From Solirubrobacteraceae bacterium (lineage in GTDB: Bacteria > Actinomycetota > Thermoleophilia > Solirubrobacterales > Solirubrobacteraceae): a stretch of DNA of 64,000 nucleotides. Location of the stretch: positions 62,001-126,000 of the forward strand of contig JADGPL010000009.1 of the NCBI GenBank assembly GCA_017882455.1, in the 5' to 3' direction. The notes under the pieces were generated by a model. It had not been told where the DNA came from and did no database searches. It was given only the letters and a program-made list of their open reading frames with translations. Both the position numbers and the translations under genes were made by a program. Positions 26,147-34,877 of the stretch are shown one piece after another; position 1 is the stretch's first letter, and each line of letters opens with the position of its first letter.

Positions 26147-26961
26147 GCGCGGCTGCGCGGGAGGCGACCGGGTCGGCGCCGCGCACGCGCCGGGTTGGAC
26201 GCCTCGAACCGGCGGCGCTCGCGGGGGTGATGAGCCGTGACGTGGCGATCTTCGGGCGCTACTGGAAGGCGACGACGTTCTCCTCGATCGTGCAGCCGAC
26301 GATCTACCTGCTGGCCTTCGGCCTGGGCTTCGGGACGCTCGTCAAGCAGATCGGGCACATCAAGACGGTGCAGTACATCGGAACGGGCACGGTGGCCACG
26401 GCGGTGCTCTTCTCCTCGGCCTTTCCGGGGATGTTCAACACGTTCATCCGCTGGCAGTTCCAGCGTACCTACGACGCGATGCTGGCGGCGCCGGTGGACG
26501 TGGAGGAGCTGATCACGGCGGAGGTGCTGTGGATCTCGCTGCGGGCGGGGGTGTACGGGATGGCGCCGCTGCTGGTGGCGCTCGCGTTCGGCCTGCAACC
26601 GGAATGGGGGATGCTGCTGGTGCCGTTCATCGGCTTCGTGACGGGCTTCGGCTTCGCGGCCTTCGGGGTGACGATCGCGGCGGTGGCCAAGACGATCGAC
26701 AACTTCAACTACATAACGAGCGCGGTGCTGACGCCGATGTTCCTGGTGGCGGGGACGTTCTTCCCGGTCTCGGCGCTGCCGGAGGGCGTGCGCCAGGTGG
26801 CGCAGGTGAACCCGCTGTATCACTGCGTGCAGCTGGTCCGGGACGCCTCCCTGGGCGGCCTGGGCACGGCCGACCTCGGGCACGCGGCGGTGCTGATCGC
26901 CTTCGCGCTGCTCATGTGGCGCCTGGCGATCTCCCAGCTCGGCAGGCGCCTGATCGACTGA
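26143..26961 (+). CDS. ABC-2 type transporter permease, DrrB/NodJ type
   Basis: A 272-residue membrane protein with about six transmembrane segments (for example IVQPTIYLLAFGLGFGTLV and TPMFLVAGTFFPVSALPEGV), the usual ABC-2 layout with the conserved FPVSxLP loop after helix 5. Starts with GTG overlapping the ATPase stop, so the two are co-translated. Exports an unknown lipid, drug or glycan precursor; the adjacent membrane mannosyltransferase-like gene makes a cell-envelope substrate plausible. Confidence 0.9.
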   Translation: MSAAAREATGSAPRTRRVGRLEPAALAGVMSRDVAIFGRYWKATTFSSIVQPTIYLLAFGLGFGTLVKQIGHIKTVQYIGTGTVATAVLFSSAFPGMFNTFIRWQFQRTYDAMLAAPVDVEELITAEVLWISLRAGVYGMAPLLVALAFGLQPEWGMLLVPFIGFVTGFGFAAFGVTIAAVAKTIDNFNYITSAVLTPMFLVAGTFFPVSALPEGVRQVAQVNPLYHCVQLVRDASLGGLGTADLGHAAVLIAFALLMWRLAISQLGRRLID

Positions 26962-27023
26962 GGGCTTATCCAACTTTAGGTTGCTCACACGCTGGTCCTA
27001 CACGCAGCGCTGATCCTCCCCCC

Positions 27024-29276
27024 ATGAGCTATTCATGGGAGACGAGTTCGGCCGCGTCCTCTCAAGCGTCTGCGGCGCCGGTCACGACAGGAGCGGGTGC
27101 TGCATGGGATTGGCGCGCCCGCGCCAGGGCCCTCGCAGTGCGGGCTCCGCGCCCGGAGCTGTTCGGCCTGTTGGTGCTGGCGGGGATCCTGAACCTGTGG
27201 GCGCTCAGCGGCAACGGCTGGGCGAATGAGTACTACAGCGCGGCGGTGCGCTCGATGAGCTCGAGCTGGCACAACTTCCTCTACGCCTCGCTCGACCCCA
27301 GCGGGGTGATGACGGTGGACAAGTCGCCGCTTGCGCTGTGGGTGCAGGCGCTGTCGGTAAGGGTCTTCGGATACCACCCGCTGAGCATGCTCGTCCCTGA
27401 GGCGCTGATGGGGGTGGCGAGCGTGGCCCTGCTCTATGACCTGGTGCGCCGCCGCTTCGGGCGCCTGGGCGGCTTCGTGGCGGGCCTGGCGTTGGCGGTG
27501 ACGCCGATCACGGTGGCGGTGTCGCGCCACAACAACCCGGACGCGCTGCTGGTGCTCTGCTGCGTGGCGGCGCTGTGGTGCGCGGTGCGGGCGCTAGAGG
27601 ACGGCCGCACCCGCTGGCTGGTGGCGGCGGGCGTGCTCGTGGGCCTTGGCTTCGAGACGAAGATGGGCGTGGCGCTCACGGTGGTCCCGGGCATCGCGGC
27701 GGCGTGGCTGTGGGTCTCGCCGGCCGGCCGCGGCAGGCTGCATGCGCTGCGCCAGCTCTTGGCGGGGGGCGCGGCGATGGTGATGGTGGGCGGGGCGTGG
27801 CCGGCGCTCGTGCAGCTCACGCCGGCGGCGGATCGCCCCTGGATCTCGGGCACGAGCGACAACAGCATCTTCTCGTTGATGTTCGAATACAACGGCCTCG
27901 GTCGCGTGGACGGTCAGACGGGCGGCCCGGGCGCCGTCGCTGGCGGCCCGGGGGGCGCGAACAGCCTGTTCGGCGGCTCCACGGGCCCCCTGCGCCTGCT
28001 CAACTCGGCGCTGGGCGGCCAGGCGGGCTGGCTTCTGGGCTTCGCGCTGGTGGGCGGCCTGGGCATCCTGATCGCGAGCCGGTTGCGCCGCGCGGATGGG
28101 CGCAGCGGCTGGCTGGTGGCGGTGGGCGGCGCCTTCCTGACCACGGCGGTCCTGTTCAGCGCGGCCAGCGGGATCTTCCACCCCTACTACGTCTCGCTGC
28201 TGGCCCCGTTCGCGGCGGCGCTCGTGGGCGCGGGCGCGGCGCAGCTGCTCGACGGCGGCCTGCGGGCGCGGATCGTGGCGCCGCTGGCGGTGGCGGCGGG
28301 GGTGGCGTGCGAGCTGATCGTGCGCGGGGACTATCCCGGCCAGCTCGAATGGCTGCCGCCGGTGCTGATCGTCGTGGGCGTGCTGGCGGCGCTCGCGCTG
28401 ATCGCCTTCGGCTCCCGGGTCGTGCGCGTGGCGGCGCTGGGCGGCGCGCTGGCGGCGCTGCTGATCGCCCCGACGGTATGGGCGTTCGACACGCTGGGCC
28501 ATGCGACCAGCGGCACCTTCCCGGCGGGCGGCCCGGCCTCGGCGGAGACGATGGGCGGACCGGGAAGCGGCTTCGGCGGCGCCGGGCGGGGCCTCGGCGC
28601 TCGCTTCGGAGCGGGCGCGGGCGCGGGCACGGGTGGCGTCCAGCTGTTCGGTCCGGGCGGAGCGAGCTCGGGTCGTGGCACGGGCTCCTCGGGCGCACCG
28701 GAAGGCGCCGGCGCACCCCGGGCAGGTGCGGGCGGCTTCCCGGGGGCCGGCCAGGGCTCCCCCCAGACGGGCGCGGTCCCCGGGACCTTCGGTGGCGGCT
28801 TCGGCGGCGCGGGCGCGGGAGGTGCGGGCGCGGGAGGCGCGTTCGGCGGCGACGCCTCCCTCACGAGCGTTCTCTCCTACGTGGCCAAGCACGGCGGCGG
28901 CACGGTGGCGGTGTCGAGCCAGTCGAGTGCGGCGTCGGCGATCATCGCCAGCAACGCCAAGGTGGCGGGGATCGGAGGGTTCTCGGGCCGGGAGAGCGAT
29001 GTGAGCGCCTCGTGGCTCGCGCAGGAGGTGCGCGCGGGCAAGATCCGCTGGGTGGTTGGCGAAGCGAGCGCGCAGGCAAGTGGCTTCGGCGGGCGCCTGC
29101 CGGGCGACACCCGCACCGGCTCCAGGACGGCGATGAGCGCGGTTGAGACGGCCTGCAGGAAGGTGACGCTCACCTCCACGACCTCCAAAGCGGGCGCTTC
29201 GCTCGGAGGAGCGTCCTCTTCGACGAGCACCCTCTACGACTGTCATGGTCGCTCGGCGCAGCTCGCCAAGGCGTAG
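27024..29276 (+). CDS. GT39/ArnT-like membrane glycosyltransferase with Gly-rich insert
   Basis: A 750-residue multi-pass protein. The first extracytoplasmic loop contains GNGWANEYYSAAVRSMSSSW, and later DKSPLALWVQALSVRVFGYH and VAVSRHNNPDALLV, hallmarks of actinobacterial mannosyltransferases using a polyprenyl-phosphate sugar donor. About 11 membrane spans end near residue 490. A low-complexity Gly/Ala stretch of about 100 residues (508-610) then precedes a soluble C-terminal domain (615-750) with LTSVLSYVAKHGGGTVAVSS. It sits between the ABC exporter and the response regulator genes. The sugar acceptor is unknown. Confidence 0.85.
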   Translation: MSYSWETSSAASSQASAAPVTTGAGAAWDWRARARALAVRAPRPELFGLLVLAGILNLWALSGNGWANEYYSAAVRSMSSSWHNFLYASLDPSGVMTVDKSPLALWVQALSVRVFGYHPLSMLVPEALMGVASVALLYDLVRRRFGRLGGFVAGLALAVTPITVAVSRHNNPDALLVLCCVAALWCAVRALEDGRTRWLVAAGVLVGLGFETKMGVALTVVPGIAAAWLWVSPAGRGRLHALRQLLAGGAAMVMVGGAWPALVQLTPAADRPWISGTSDNSIFSLMFEYNGLGRVDGQTGGPGAVAGGPGGANSLFGGSTGPLRLLNSALGGQAGWLLGFALVGGLGILIASRLRRADGRSGWLVAVGGAFLTTAVLFSAASGIFHPYYVSLLAPFAAALVGAGAAQLLDGGLRARIVAPLAVAAGVACELIVRGDYPGQLEWLPPVLIVVGVLAALALIAFGSRVVRVAALGGALAALLIAPTVWAFDTLGHATSGTFPAGGPASAETMGGPGSGFGGAGRGLGARFGAGAGAGTGGVQLFGPGGASSGRGTGSSGAPEGAGAPRAGAGGFPGAGQGSPQTGAVPGTFGGGFGGAGAGGAGAGGAFGGDASLTSVLSYVAKHGGGTVAVSSQSSAASAIIASNAKVAGIGGFSGRESDVSASWLAQEVRAGKIRWVVGEASAQASGFGGRLPGDTRTGSRTAMSAVETACRKVTLTSTTSKAGASLGGASSSTSTLYDCHGRSAQLAKA

Positions 29277-29293
29277 AGCGCGAGAATCAGCCC

Positions 29294-29968
29294 GTGAGGA
29301 TCCTGGTGGTGGACGACGACCGCGCGGTGCGCGAAGCCCTCAGGCGCACGCTGGCGCTGGCGGGCTATGAGGTCCAGCTGGCGGAGGACGGGGAGCAGGC
29401 GCTCGAGCTGATCGTCCAGTCGATGCCGGACGCGGTGGTCCTGGACGTGGGGCTGCCGGGGATCGACGGCCTGGAGGTGTGCAGGCGGGTGCGCCGCCTG
29501 GGCAGCCGCGTGCCGATCCTGATCCTGACGGCGCGCGACCAGGTGGAGGACCGCATCGACGGCCTGGACGAGGGCGCGGACGACTACATGGTCAAGCCGT
29601 TCGACGTGGGCGAGCTGAAGGCGCGGCTGCGGGCGCTGCTGCGCCGGGCTAACCCGGAGGCGGAGGAGGGGGCGCTGTCCTTCGCGGAGCTGCGCCTGGA
29701 CCCATCGCGCCACGGGGCGCAGGTGGGGGAGAGCTTCGTGGAGCTGACGCGCACCGAGTACCAGCTGCTGGAGATGCTGATGCTCAACCCCCGGCAGGTG
29801 CTCTCGCACAGCCTTATCTATGACCGCGTGTGGGGCTATGACTTCGGCCCCAGCTCGAACGCGCTGCGCGTGTATGTGGGCTACCTGCGCCGAAAGCTCG
29901 AGGAAGCGGGAGCGCGGGATCTGATCCACACGGTCCGGGGCGTGGGCTACGCGCTGCGAGAGCCGTGA
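29294..29968 (+). CDS. OmpR-family response regulator, MprA-like
   Basis: A 224-residue regulator: receiver domain (1-115) with phospho-acceptor Asp51 in VVLDVGLPGIDG, acidic pocket DDD at 7-9 and MVKPF lysine; C-terminal winged helix (about 130-224) with ELTRTEYQLLEMLMLNPRQV and the VYVGYLRRKLEE recognition region. GTG start at 29294, 17 bases after the glycosyltransferase. Paired with the histidine kinase 28 bases downstream. Closest familiar type is MprA/TcrA-like envelope-stress regulators of actinobacteria. Confidence 0.93.
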   Translation: MRILVVDDDRAVREALRRTLALAGYEVQLAEDGEQALELIVQSMPDAVVLDVGLPGIDGLEVCRRVRRLGSRVPILILTARDQVEDRIDGLDEGADDYMVKPFDVGELKARLRALLRRANPEAEEGALSFAELRLDPSRHGAQVGESFVELTRTEYQLLEMLMLNPRQVLSHSLIYDRVWGYDFGPSSNALRVYVGYLRRKLEEAGARDLIHTVRGVGYALREP

Positions 29969-29996
29969 GCAGGCCATCGAGACCGGGTCGCCGGCG

Positions 29997-31466
29997 ATGA
30001 CGCTTCGCTCGCGCATAGCGGCGGTGGCGAGCGTTTCGGTGGCGCTGGCGGTGCTGGCGGCGGCGATCGGACTGTATGTGGCCGTGGGCTCGGATCTGCG
30101 CGGGGAAATAGACAGCGCGCTGCGCGCGCGTGCGGACGCTTTTCCGTTCATGCGCGAACCCGGTGCGACGAGAGCCGGCGCGGGGAGCCCCGGCTACCCG
30201 GGCGGCGGAAGGGGTGCGGGCGGCGCAACGGAAGCTGGCGGCGGCTCGGGACCGGCGGCGGACGGCGACGGCGGCCCGGGCGGCTTTCCCGGGCACATCC
30301 AGCCGGCGCCCTTCGGGGCGGCGTCGGGCTACGTGCAGTTCATCTCGCCCCAGGGCACGGTGTTCGTGCCCGGCGGGCAGGGCTCCTCGCCGACGCGGAT
30401 CGCGGTCACGGCGCAGGACCGGGCGATTGCGTCGCGGGGAAGCGGGAGCAGCCTCACGGAACGATCGGTGAAGGGAACGAGCCTGCGCGTGCTGACGGAG
30501 GGCGCGAGCGGCGGCGGGGCGCTGATGATCGCAAGGCCGCTGACGGAGGTGAACCATGAGCTGAGCAGGCTGCTGCTGATCCTGGCGCTGATCGGTGTGG
30601 GCGGGATCGTGCTGGCGGCGCTGTTGGGAACGCTTGTGGCGCGCACGGCGCTGGCGCCGATCGGGCGCTTCACCAGGCGCACGGAGACGCTGACGGGCAA
30701 CCTCGACCTGTCCCAGCGCCTGGAGGTCAAGGGTCGCGACGAGCTGGCGCGGCTGGCCGAGAGCTTCAACGCGACGCTCGACGCGCTGGAGCGCTCGATC
30801 CAGGCCCAGCGGCACCTGATCGCGGACGCCAGCCACGAGCTGCGCACCCCGATCTCCTCGCTGCGGGCCAACATCCAGATCCTGGGCGAGGCGGATCGGC
30901 TGGGAGCCGAGGAGCTGGCGGGCCTGCGCCGTGACATCGTGGACGAGCTGGACGAGCTGACGGCGCTGGTGGGAGACGTGCTCGAGCTCGCGCGCGGCGC
31001 GACACCGGCGGCGGTGAGCGACGACGTGCGCCTGGACGAGGTGGTCGAGGCAGCGGTCGAGCGGGCCAGGCGGCGCAGCGATCTGCGCTTCGAGGTGAGC
31101 GTGGAGCCGACGATGGTGAGCGGGCAGGCCGACAGGATCGGCCGGGCGGCGTCCAACCTGATGGACAACGCCCGCAAGTGGAGCCCGGACGGCGCAACGG
31201 TGGAGGTCGCCCTGAAGGACGGGGTCCTGTCGGTGCGCGACCACGGGCCGGGCTTCGCGGAGGCCGACCTGCCGTTCGTGTTCGACCGCTTCTACCGGGC
31301 ACAGGACGCGCGCAAGCTCTCCGGCTCGGGCCTGGGCCTGGCGATCGTGCGCCAGGCGGTCGAGTCCTGCGGGGGCTTCGTCGAGGCGCAGAACGCCCCT
31401 GGCGGCGGCGCGTTGCTGCGGGTGGGCTTCGGGGAGTCGCTGGAGCTCGGCGCGGACGGATCCTGA
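29997..31466 (+). CDS. sensor histidine kinase, MprB-like
   Basis: A 489-residue kinase: transmembrane helix ~8-30, extracytoplasmic sensor ~31-190, second helix ~191-213, HAMP, then the DHp domain with His280 in ADASHELRTPISSL, and the HATPase domain with N-box NLMDNARKW, DHGPGFAEADLP and SGSGLGLAIVRQ. The sensor loop carries a Gly-rich run (about 60-100). It likely senses envelope state and phosphorylates the upstream response regulator. ATG at 29997. The Gly-rich loops here and in the upstream glycosyltransferase gene are a shared oddity. Confidence 0.92.
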   Translation: MTLRSRIAAVASVSVALAVLAAAIGLYVAVGSDLRGEIDSALRARADAFPFMREPGATRAGAGSPGYPGGGRGAGGATEAGGGSGPAADGDGGPGGFPGHIQPAPFGAASGYVQFISPQGTVFVPGGQGSSPTRIAVTAQDRAIASRGSGSSLTERSVKGTSLRVLTEGASGGGALMIARPLTEVNHELSRLLLILALIGVGGIVLAALLGTLVARTALAPIGRFTRRTETLTGNLDLSQRLEVKGRDELARLAESFNATLDALERSIQAQRHLIADASHELRTPISSLRANIQILGEADRLGAEELAGLRRDIVDELDELTALVGDVLELARGATPAAVSDDVRLDEVVEAAVERARRRSDLRFEVSVEPTMVSGQADRIGRAASNLMDNARKWSPDGATVEVALKDGVLSVRDHGPGFAEADLPFVFDRFYRAQDARKLSGSGLGLAIVRQAVESCGGFVEAQNAPGGGALLRVGFGESLELGADGS

Positions 31467-31488
31467 GGGACTCGGCGAGTACGCGTAG

Positions 31489-31521
31489 ATCCGTTGGGAT
31501 CACGTACATCCGTTGGGATCA
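31489..31521. promoter_or_regulatory. tandem 14-bp direct repeat with internal dyads
   Basis: ATCCGTTGGGATCA occurs at 31489-31502 and again at 31508-31521, exactly 19 bases apart (about two helical turns). Each copy has internal symmetry (ATCC-GTTG-GGAT; the first extends to GATCC/GGATC). It lies 22 bases after the kinase stop and about 165 bases ahead of the 31688 gene, so it is a strong candidate operator. Confidence 0.6.
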
Positions 31522-31687
31522 AGCCCCCGTTTGGTGCATCGTGCTAGACCGAGAAGACCTGATTCCGCGGTTGGAGGACATTCGTCAGGACCGTGTAATA
31601 AGGAATGTCGAAGTCCCGCAACTTTCGGGACCAGAGGGAGTCCAAAGGGGTAGTTGGTCAGGTGTTCGGTTCTATAGGGAGGTTGGC

Positions 31688-34600
31688 ATGAGGGTCCACG
31701 TTCGGTTTTCGCTGCTCGCGCTGCTCGTAGGCGCCATCGTTTTCGTGTCGGCGCCCGCTGCCGCGCAGGCCGCGTTCGGCGTGAAAGGCTTCGTTGCCCT
31801 CAACTGCGAAGAAGGCTTCGAAACATGCGGCGAAGGCGCCGAAGCGCCGAGCAAGAAAGAAGCCGAAGAAGAAGGCTACACGCAGGCCGCCGGACATCCG
31901 CCCTTCGGCGTGACGGACTTCAAGGTCAACACCGAAGGCGGTGCGGGCGAAGAAATACCGGTCGGGACCGTGCAGCACATCCGCACCGATGTCGCCCTGG
32001 GCGTGAGCACGAACCCCGAGGCCGTGCCGAAGTGCTCTCTCGCCGAACTTGGGACCGAAGTCCACCCCGGCTTCTTCATCGCGCCCACCTGCAGCAGCAA
32101 CTCCATCATCGGCAGAAACAAAGTGCTCGTCTACGTGGAAGCGGCCGGCGGTGACGTGCCCCTCGAAGGGAGCGTCTACAACCTTGTGCAGCAGGAAGGC
32201 AACTCCTCCGAATTCGGCGCCGCGCTGAAATTTCCGGAAGCGCTGACCAAAGTTCTGTTCAAAGGAACGCCGCTCGAAAACGTGCCCCTGTACGCCCACA
32301 CGATCATCGAAGGGCACGTCGAATGGGCGAGCGACTACCACGACTACTTCGAAATCAAAGTCTCGCCCGCACTTCCGCTCATCAGCTCGCGGCTGGTCTT
32401 CTTCGGCAACATCGGAGAAGCCGGCAAGGGCAGCTTCCTCGCCAACCCGAGCAGCTGCACCGGGATTGGTCCGCAGACCACTTCGACTCTGACGCTGGAA
32501 AGCACGACGAAACTGATACAAGCAAGCAACTACGAAGCACCCATCGGCACCGAAGGCTGCAACGGCCTTCCGCCCTTCGAACCGGTCCCATTCGCGCCGA
32601 AATTCGCCATCGCCGCAGGTAACACCCAGCAGGATCAGCCGAACGGGCCTACGGCAGAACTGAGCCTTCCCCACAACGTGGAACCCGAAGAAGTCGACTC
32701 TTCGCAGCTGAAGACGGCTACCTTCACTCTGCCCGAAGGGCTCACGCTCAACCCGTCAGCGGCCAACGGCCTGAAGGCGTGCACTCCGGCGCAGGCCAGG
32801 ATTCACAGTCACACTCCTGGAGTCGAATGCCCCGCCGAATCCAGCCTCGGAAATGTGAAGCTGGAAGTGCCGGGCCTGCCAGCGGGCTCGTTGACAGGCA
32901 ACGTCTACCTCGGCGGTCCTGAAACCGGACCCATCACGGCGCCGCCGTACACGGTCTACGTGGACGCCGAGTCGAAACGGTACGGAATCTCCGTGCGCGT
33001 TGAAGGGTCGGTCGAACCCAACCCGGCGACCGGCCAGCTCGTGGCCACGTTCGTCAAGAATCCGGAACAGCCGTTCACGAAGCTCACCATCAACTTCCGC
33101 AATGATGCCCTTGGGTCGTTGGCCAACTCGCTCACATGCGGGACGGCGACGGTCAAGGCGGTCCTGACCCCGTTCACGGGAACGGCCGCGAAGGAACCAG
33201 CGAGCAGCTTCACCGTCGACGGGAACGGCTCCGGGGGCGCGTGCGCCTCGCCGGTCCCGTTCGCTCCGGCGCAAGGTGTCGCACCCCTGACAGGCAACGC
33301 CGGCGCCGCGACGGCCTTCACCGTCAACCTGGAACGGAAGGATGGCGAACAGTACCTCTCGCACGTGAGCACGACGCTCCCCTCGGGGCTCGTCGGTGCC
33401 ATCCCCAAGGTGGCGCAGTGCAGCGAAGCACTGGCAAACGTAGGCAAATGTGAACCGGCGAGTGCCATCGGGACGGCGAACGTGACGGCCGGGTCCGGAT
33501 CCAAACCACTCTTCCTCAATGGCACCACGTATCTCACAGGCCCGTACAACGGCGCTCCGTACGGGATGGAGATCGAGGTGCCCGTGGTGGCCGGTCCGTT
33601 CAACCTCGGCCCGGCGGTCACGCGGCTTGGCATCTACATCGACCAGACGACGGGTCAGGTGACCACAGCCGGCTATCTGCCCTCGATCGTCTACGGCGGC
33701 GTGCCCACGCGCCTGAAACAGGCCAGCGTGACGATCAACCGGCCGGGCTTCCTGACCAACCCGACCAACTGTCAGGCCGAGGCCATCGAATCGACGGTCA
33801 CGGGCTCGTTGGGCGGGAGCGCGAAGCTGTCGACGCCATTCCAGGCGGCCAACTGCAACTCGCTCAAGTTCAAACCGTCGTTCAAGGCCACGACCAGCGG
33901 CAAGACGTCGAAAAAGTACGGCGCGAGCATTGAAACCACGATCAACCAGCCGGCCGGCCAGGCGAACATCAAGTCCGTCACCGTCCAGCTGCCCAAGCAG
34001 CTGCCCTCGCGCCTGACCACGCTTCAGAAAGCGTGCCCACAGGCCACCTTCCAAGCCAACCCGCTGACGTGTCCGGTGGGATCGCTGGTGGGAGGCGCGC
34101 GGGCCAACACGCCGACGCTGCCGGGCAAACTGTCCGGACCGGCCTACCTGGTGTCCCACGCCGGAGCGGCCTTCCCGGATCTCGACCTCGTTCTGCAGGC
34201 CAACGGCGTGCGGGTGATCCTGGTCGGGAACACGGACATCAAAAACGGCATCACCACGACCAAATTCGCGTCCACCCCGGACGTGCCCGTGTCGAGCATC
34301 ACGGTGAACCTGCCGCTCGGTGAACACTCGGCGCTGGCCGGCTTCGGCAACCTGTGCACCCAGCCGCTGATCATGCCCACCACGATGGTCGCCCAGAACG
34401 GCGCGACGGTCAAACAGAACACCAGGATCAACCCGGTCGGCTGCGGCGTGCAGATCGTCGGGCACAAGGTGATCGGCAACACCGCATACATCACCGTTGC
34501 GGCTCCCGCCGCCGGCCGTATAAGTGGCAGCGGGCCGAGCCTGGCCACCGTCTACCGTCACCTCGGATCGGCCACGCAGGCGACCACGCTGAAGGTGCCG

Positions 34601-34720
34601 CTCTCCAGGGGCGGACAGAGGCGGGGCCGTCCCTTCCGGGTCCGCCTGCGCGTCGGCTACGTGCCCACGCAGCGCAGGCGCGGCAACTCGGCGGCGACGG
34701 TGACCGTCACCTTCGGCTGA
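31688..34720 (+). CDS. large secreted surface protein, repetitive
   Basis: A 1010-residue exported protein starting at ATG 31688 behind an excellent GGGAGG site. The signal peptide (MRVHVRFSLLALLVGAIVFV then APAAAQA) is followed by beta-rich modules with recurring phrases: LPEGLTLNPSAANGLKAC, VECPAESSLGNVKLEVPGLP, LTGNVYLGGPETGP, CEPASAIGTANVTAG, FLTNPTNCQA and ACPQATFQANPLTCPVGS. Paired cysteines recur around these, so disulfide-bonded repeats are likely. No catalytic motif. Codon use in the 5' third prefers GAA to GAG, unlike neighbours. A strong hairpin follows the stop. Such proteins are common, often in many copies, in Thermoleophilia (recollection). Confidence 0.8.
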   Translation: MRVHVRFSLLALLVGAIVFVSAPAAAQAAFGVKGFVALNCEEGFETCGEGAEAPSKKEAEEEGYTQAAGHPPFGVTDFKVNTEGGAGEEIPVGTVQHIRTDVALGVSTNPEAVPKCSLAELGTEVHPGFFIAPTCSSNSIIGRNKVLVYVEAAGGDVPLEGSVYNLVQQEGNSSEFGAALKFPEALTKVLFKGTPLENVPLYAHTIIEGHVEWASDYHDYFEIKVSPALPLISSRLVFFGNIGEAGKGSFLANPSSCTGIGPQTTSTLTLESTTKLIQASNYEAPIGTEGCNGLPPFEPVPFAPKFAIAAGNTQQDQPNGPTAELSLPHNVEPEEVDSSQLKTATFTLPEGLTLNPSAANGLKACTPAQARIHSHTPGVECPAESSLGNVKLEVPGLPAGSLTGNVYLGGPETGPITAPPYTVYVDAESKRYGISVRVEGSVEPNPATGQLVATFVKNPEQPFTKLTINFRNDALGSLANSLTCGTATVKAVLTPFTGTAAKEPASSFTVDGNGSGGACASPVPFAPAQGVAPLTGNAGAATAFTVNLERKDGEQYLSHVSTTLPSGLVGAIPKVAQCSEALANVGKCEPASAIGTANVTAGSGSKPLFLNGTTYLTGPYNGAPYGMEIEVPVVAGPFNLGPAVTRLGIYIDQTTGQVTTAGYLPSIVYGGVPTRLKQASVTINRPGFLTNPTNCQAEAIESTVTGSLGGSAKLSTPFQAANCNSLKFKPSFKATTSGKTSKKYGASIETTINQPAGQANIKSVTVQLPKQLPSRLTTLQKACPQATFQANPLTCPVGSLVGGARANTPTLPGKLSGPAYLVSHAGAAFPDLDLVLQANGVRVILVGNTDIKNGITTTKFASTPDVPVSSITVNLPLGEHSALAGFGNLCTQPLIMPTTMVAQNGATVKQNTRINPVGCGVQIVGHKVIGNTAYITVAAPAAGRISGSGPSLATVYRHLGSATQATTLKVPLSRGGQRRGRPFRVRLRVGYVPTQRRRGNSAATVTVTFG

Positions 34721-34736
34721 CCCTCTCATCTCGGCG

Positions 34737-34767
34737 CGTGGGGGGCGGGCCCGGCCCGCCCCCCACG
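34737..34767 (+). terminator. strong GC hairpin terminator
   Basis: CGTGGGGGGCGGG pairs perfectly with CCCGCCCCCCACG over 13 bp around a CCCGG loop, 16 bases after the stop of the surface-protein gene. No T-run follows, as usual for actinobacterial terminators. Confidence 0.8.
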
Positions 34768-34877
34768 TACGCCGGGCCCTCTGCCGGTCCCTCACGAATC
34801 CGTCCGCGACGAGCTCCACGGTCGTGGTGGGCCGGCTCGGTCTCGCAAGCGGCCTCGCTATGCCCTAGATTGAAGGC

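Noticed and set aside
32756-34819. 687-codon minus-strand frame opposite the second surface protein
   Set aside because: Antisense shadow; runs past the true terminator and has no recognisable segment.
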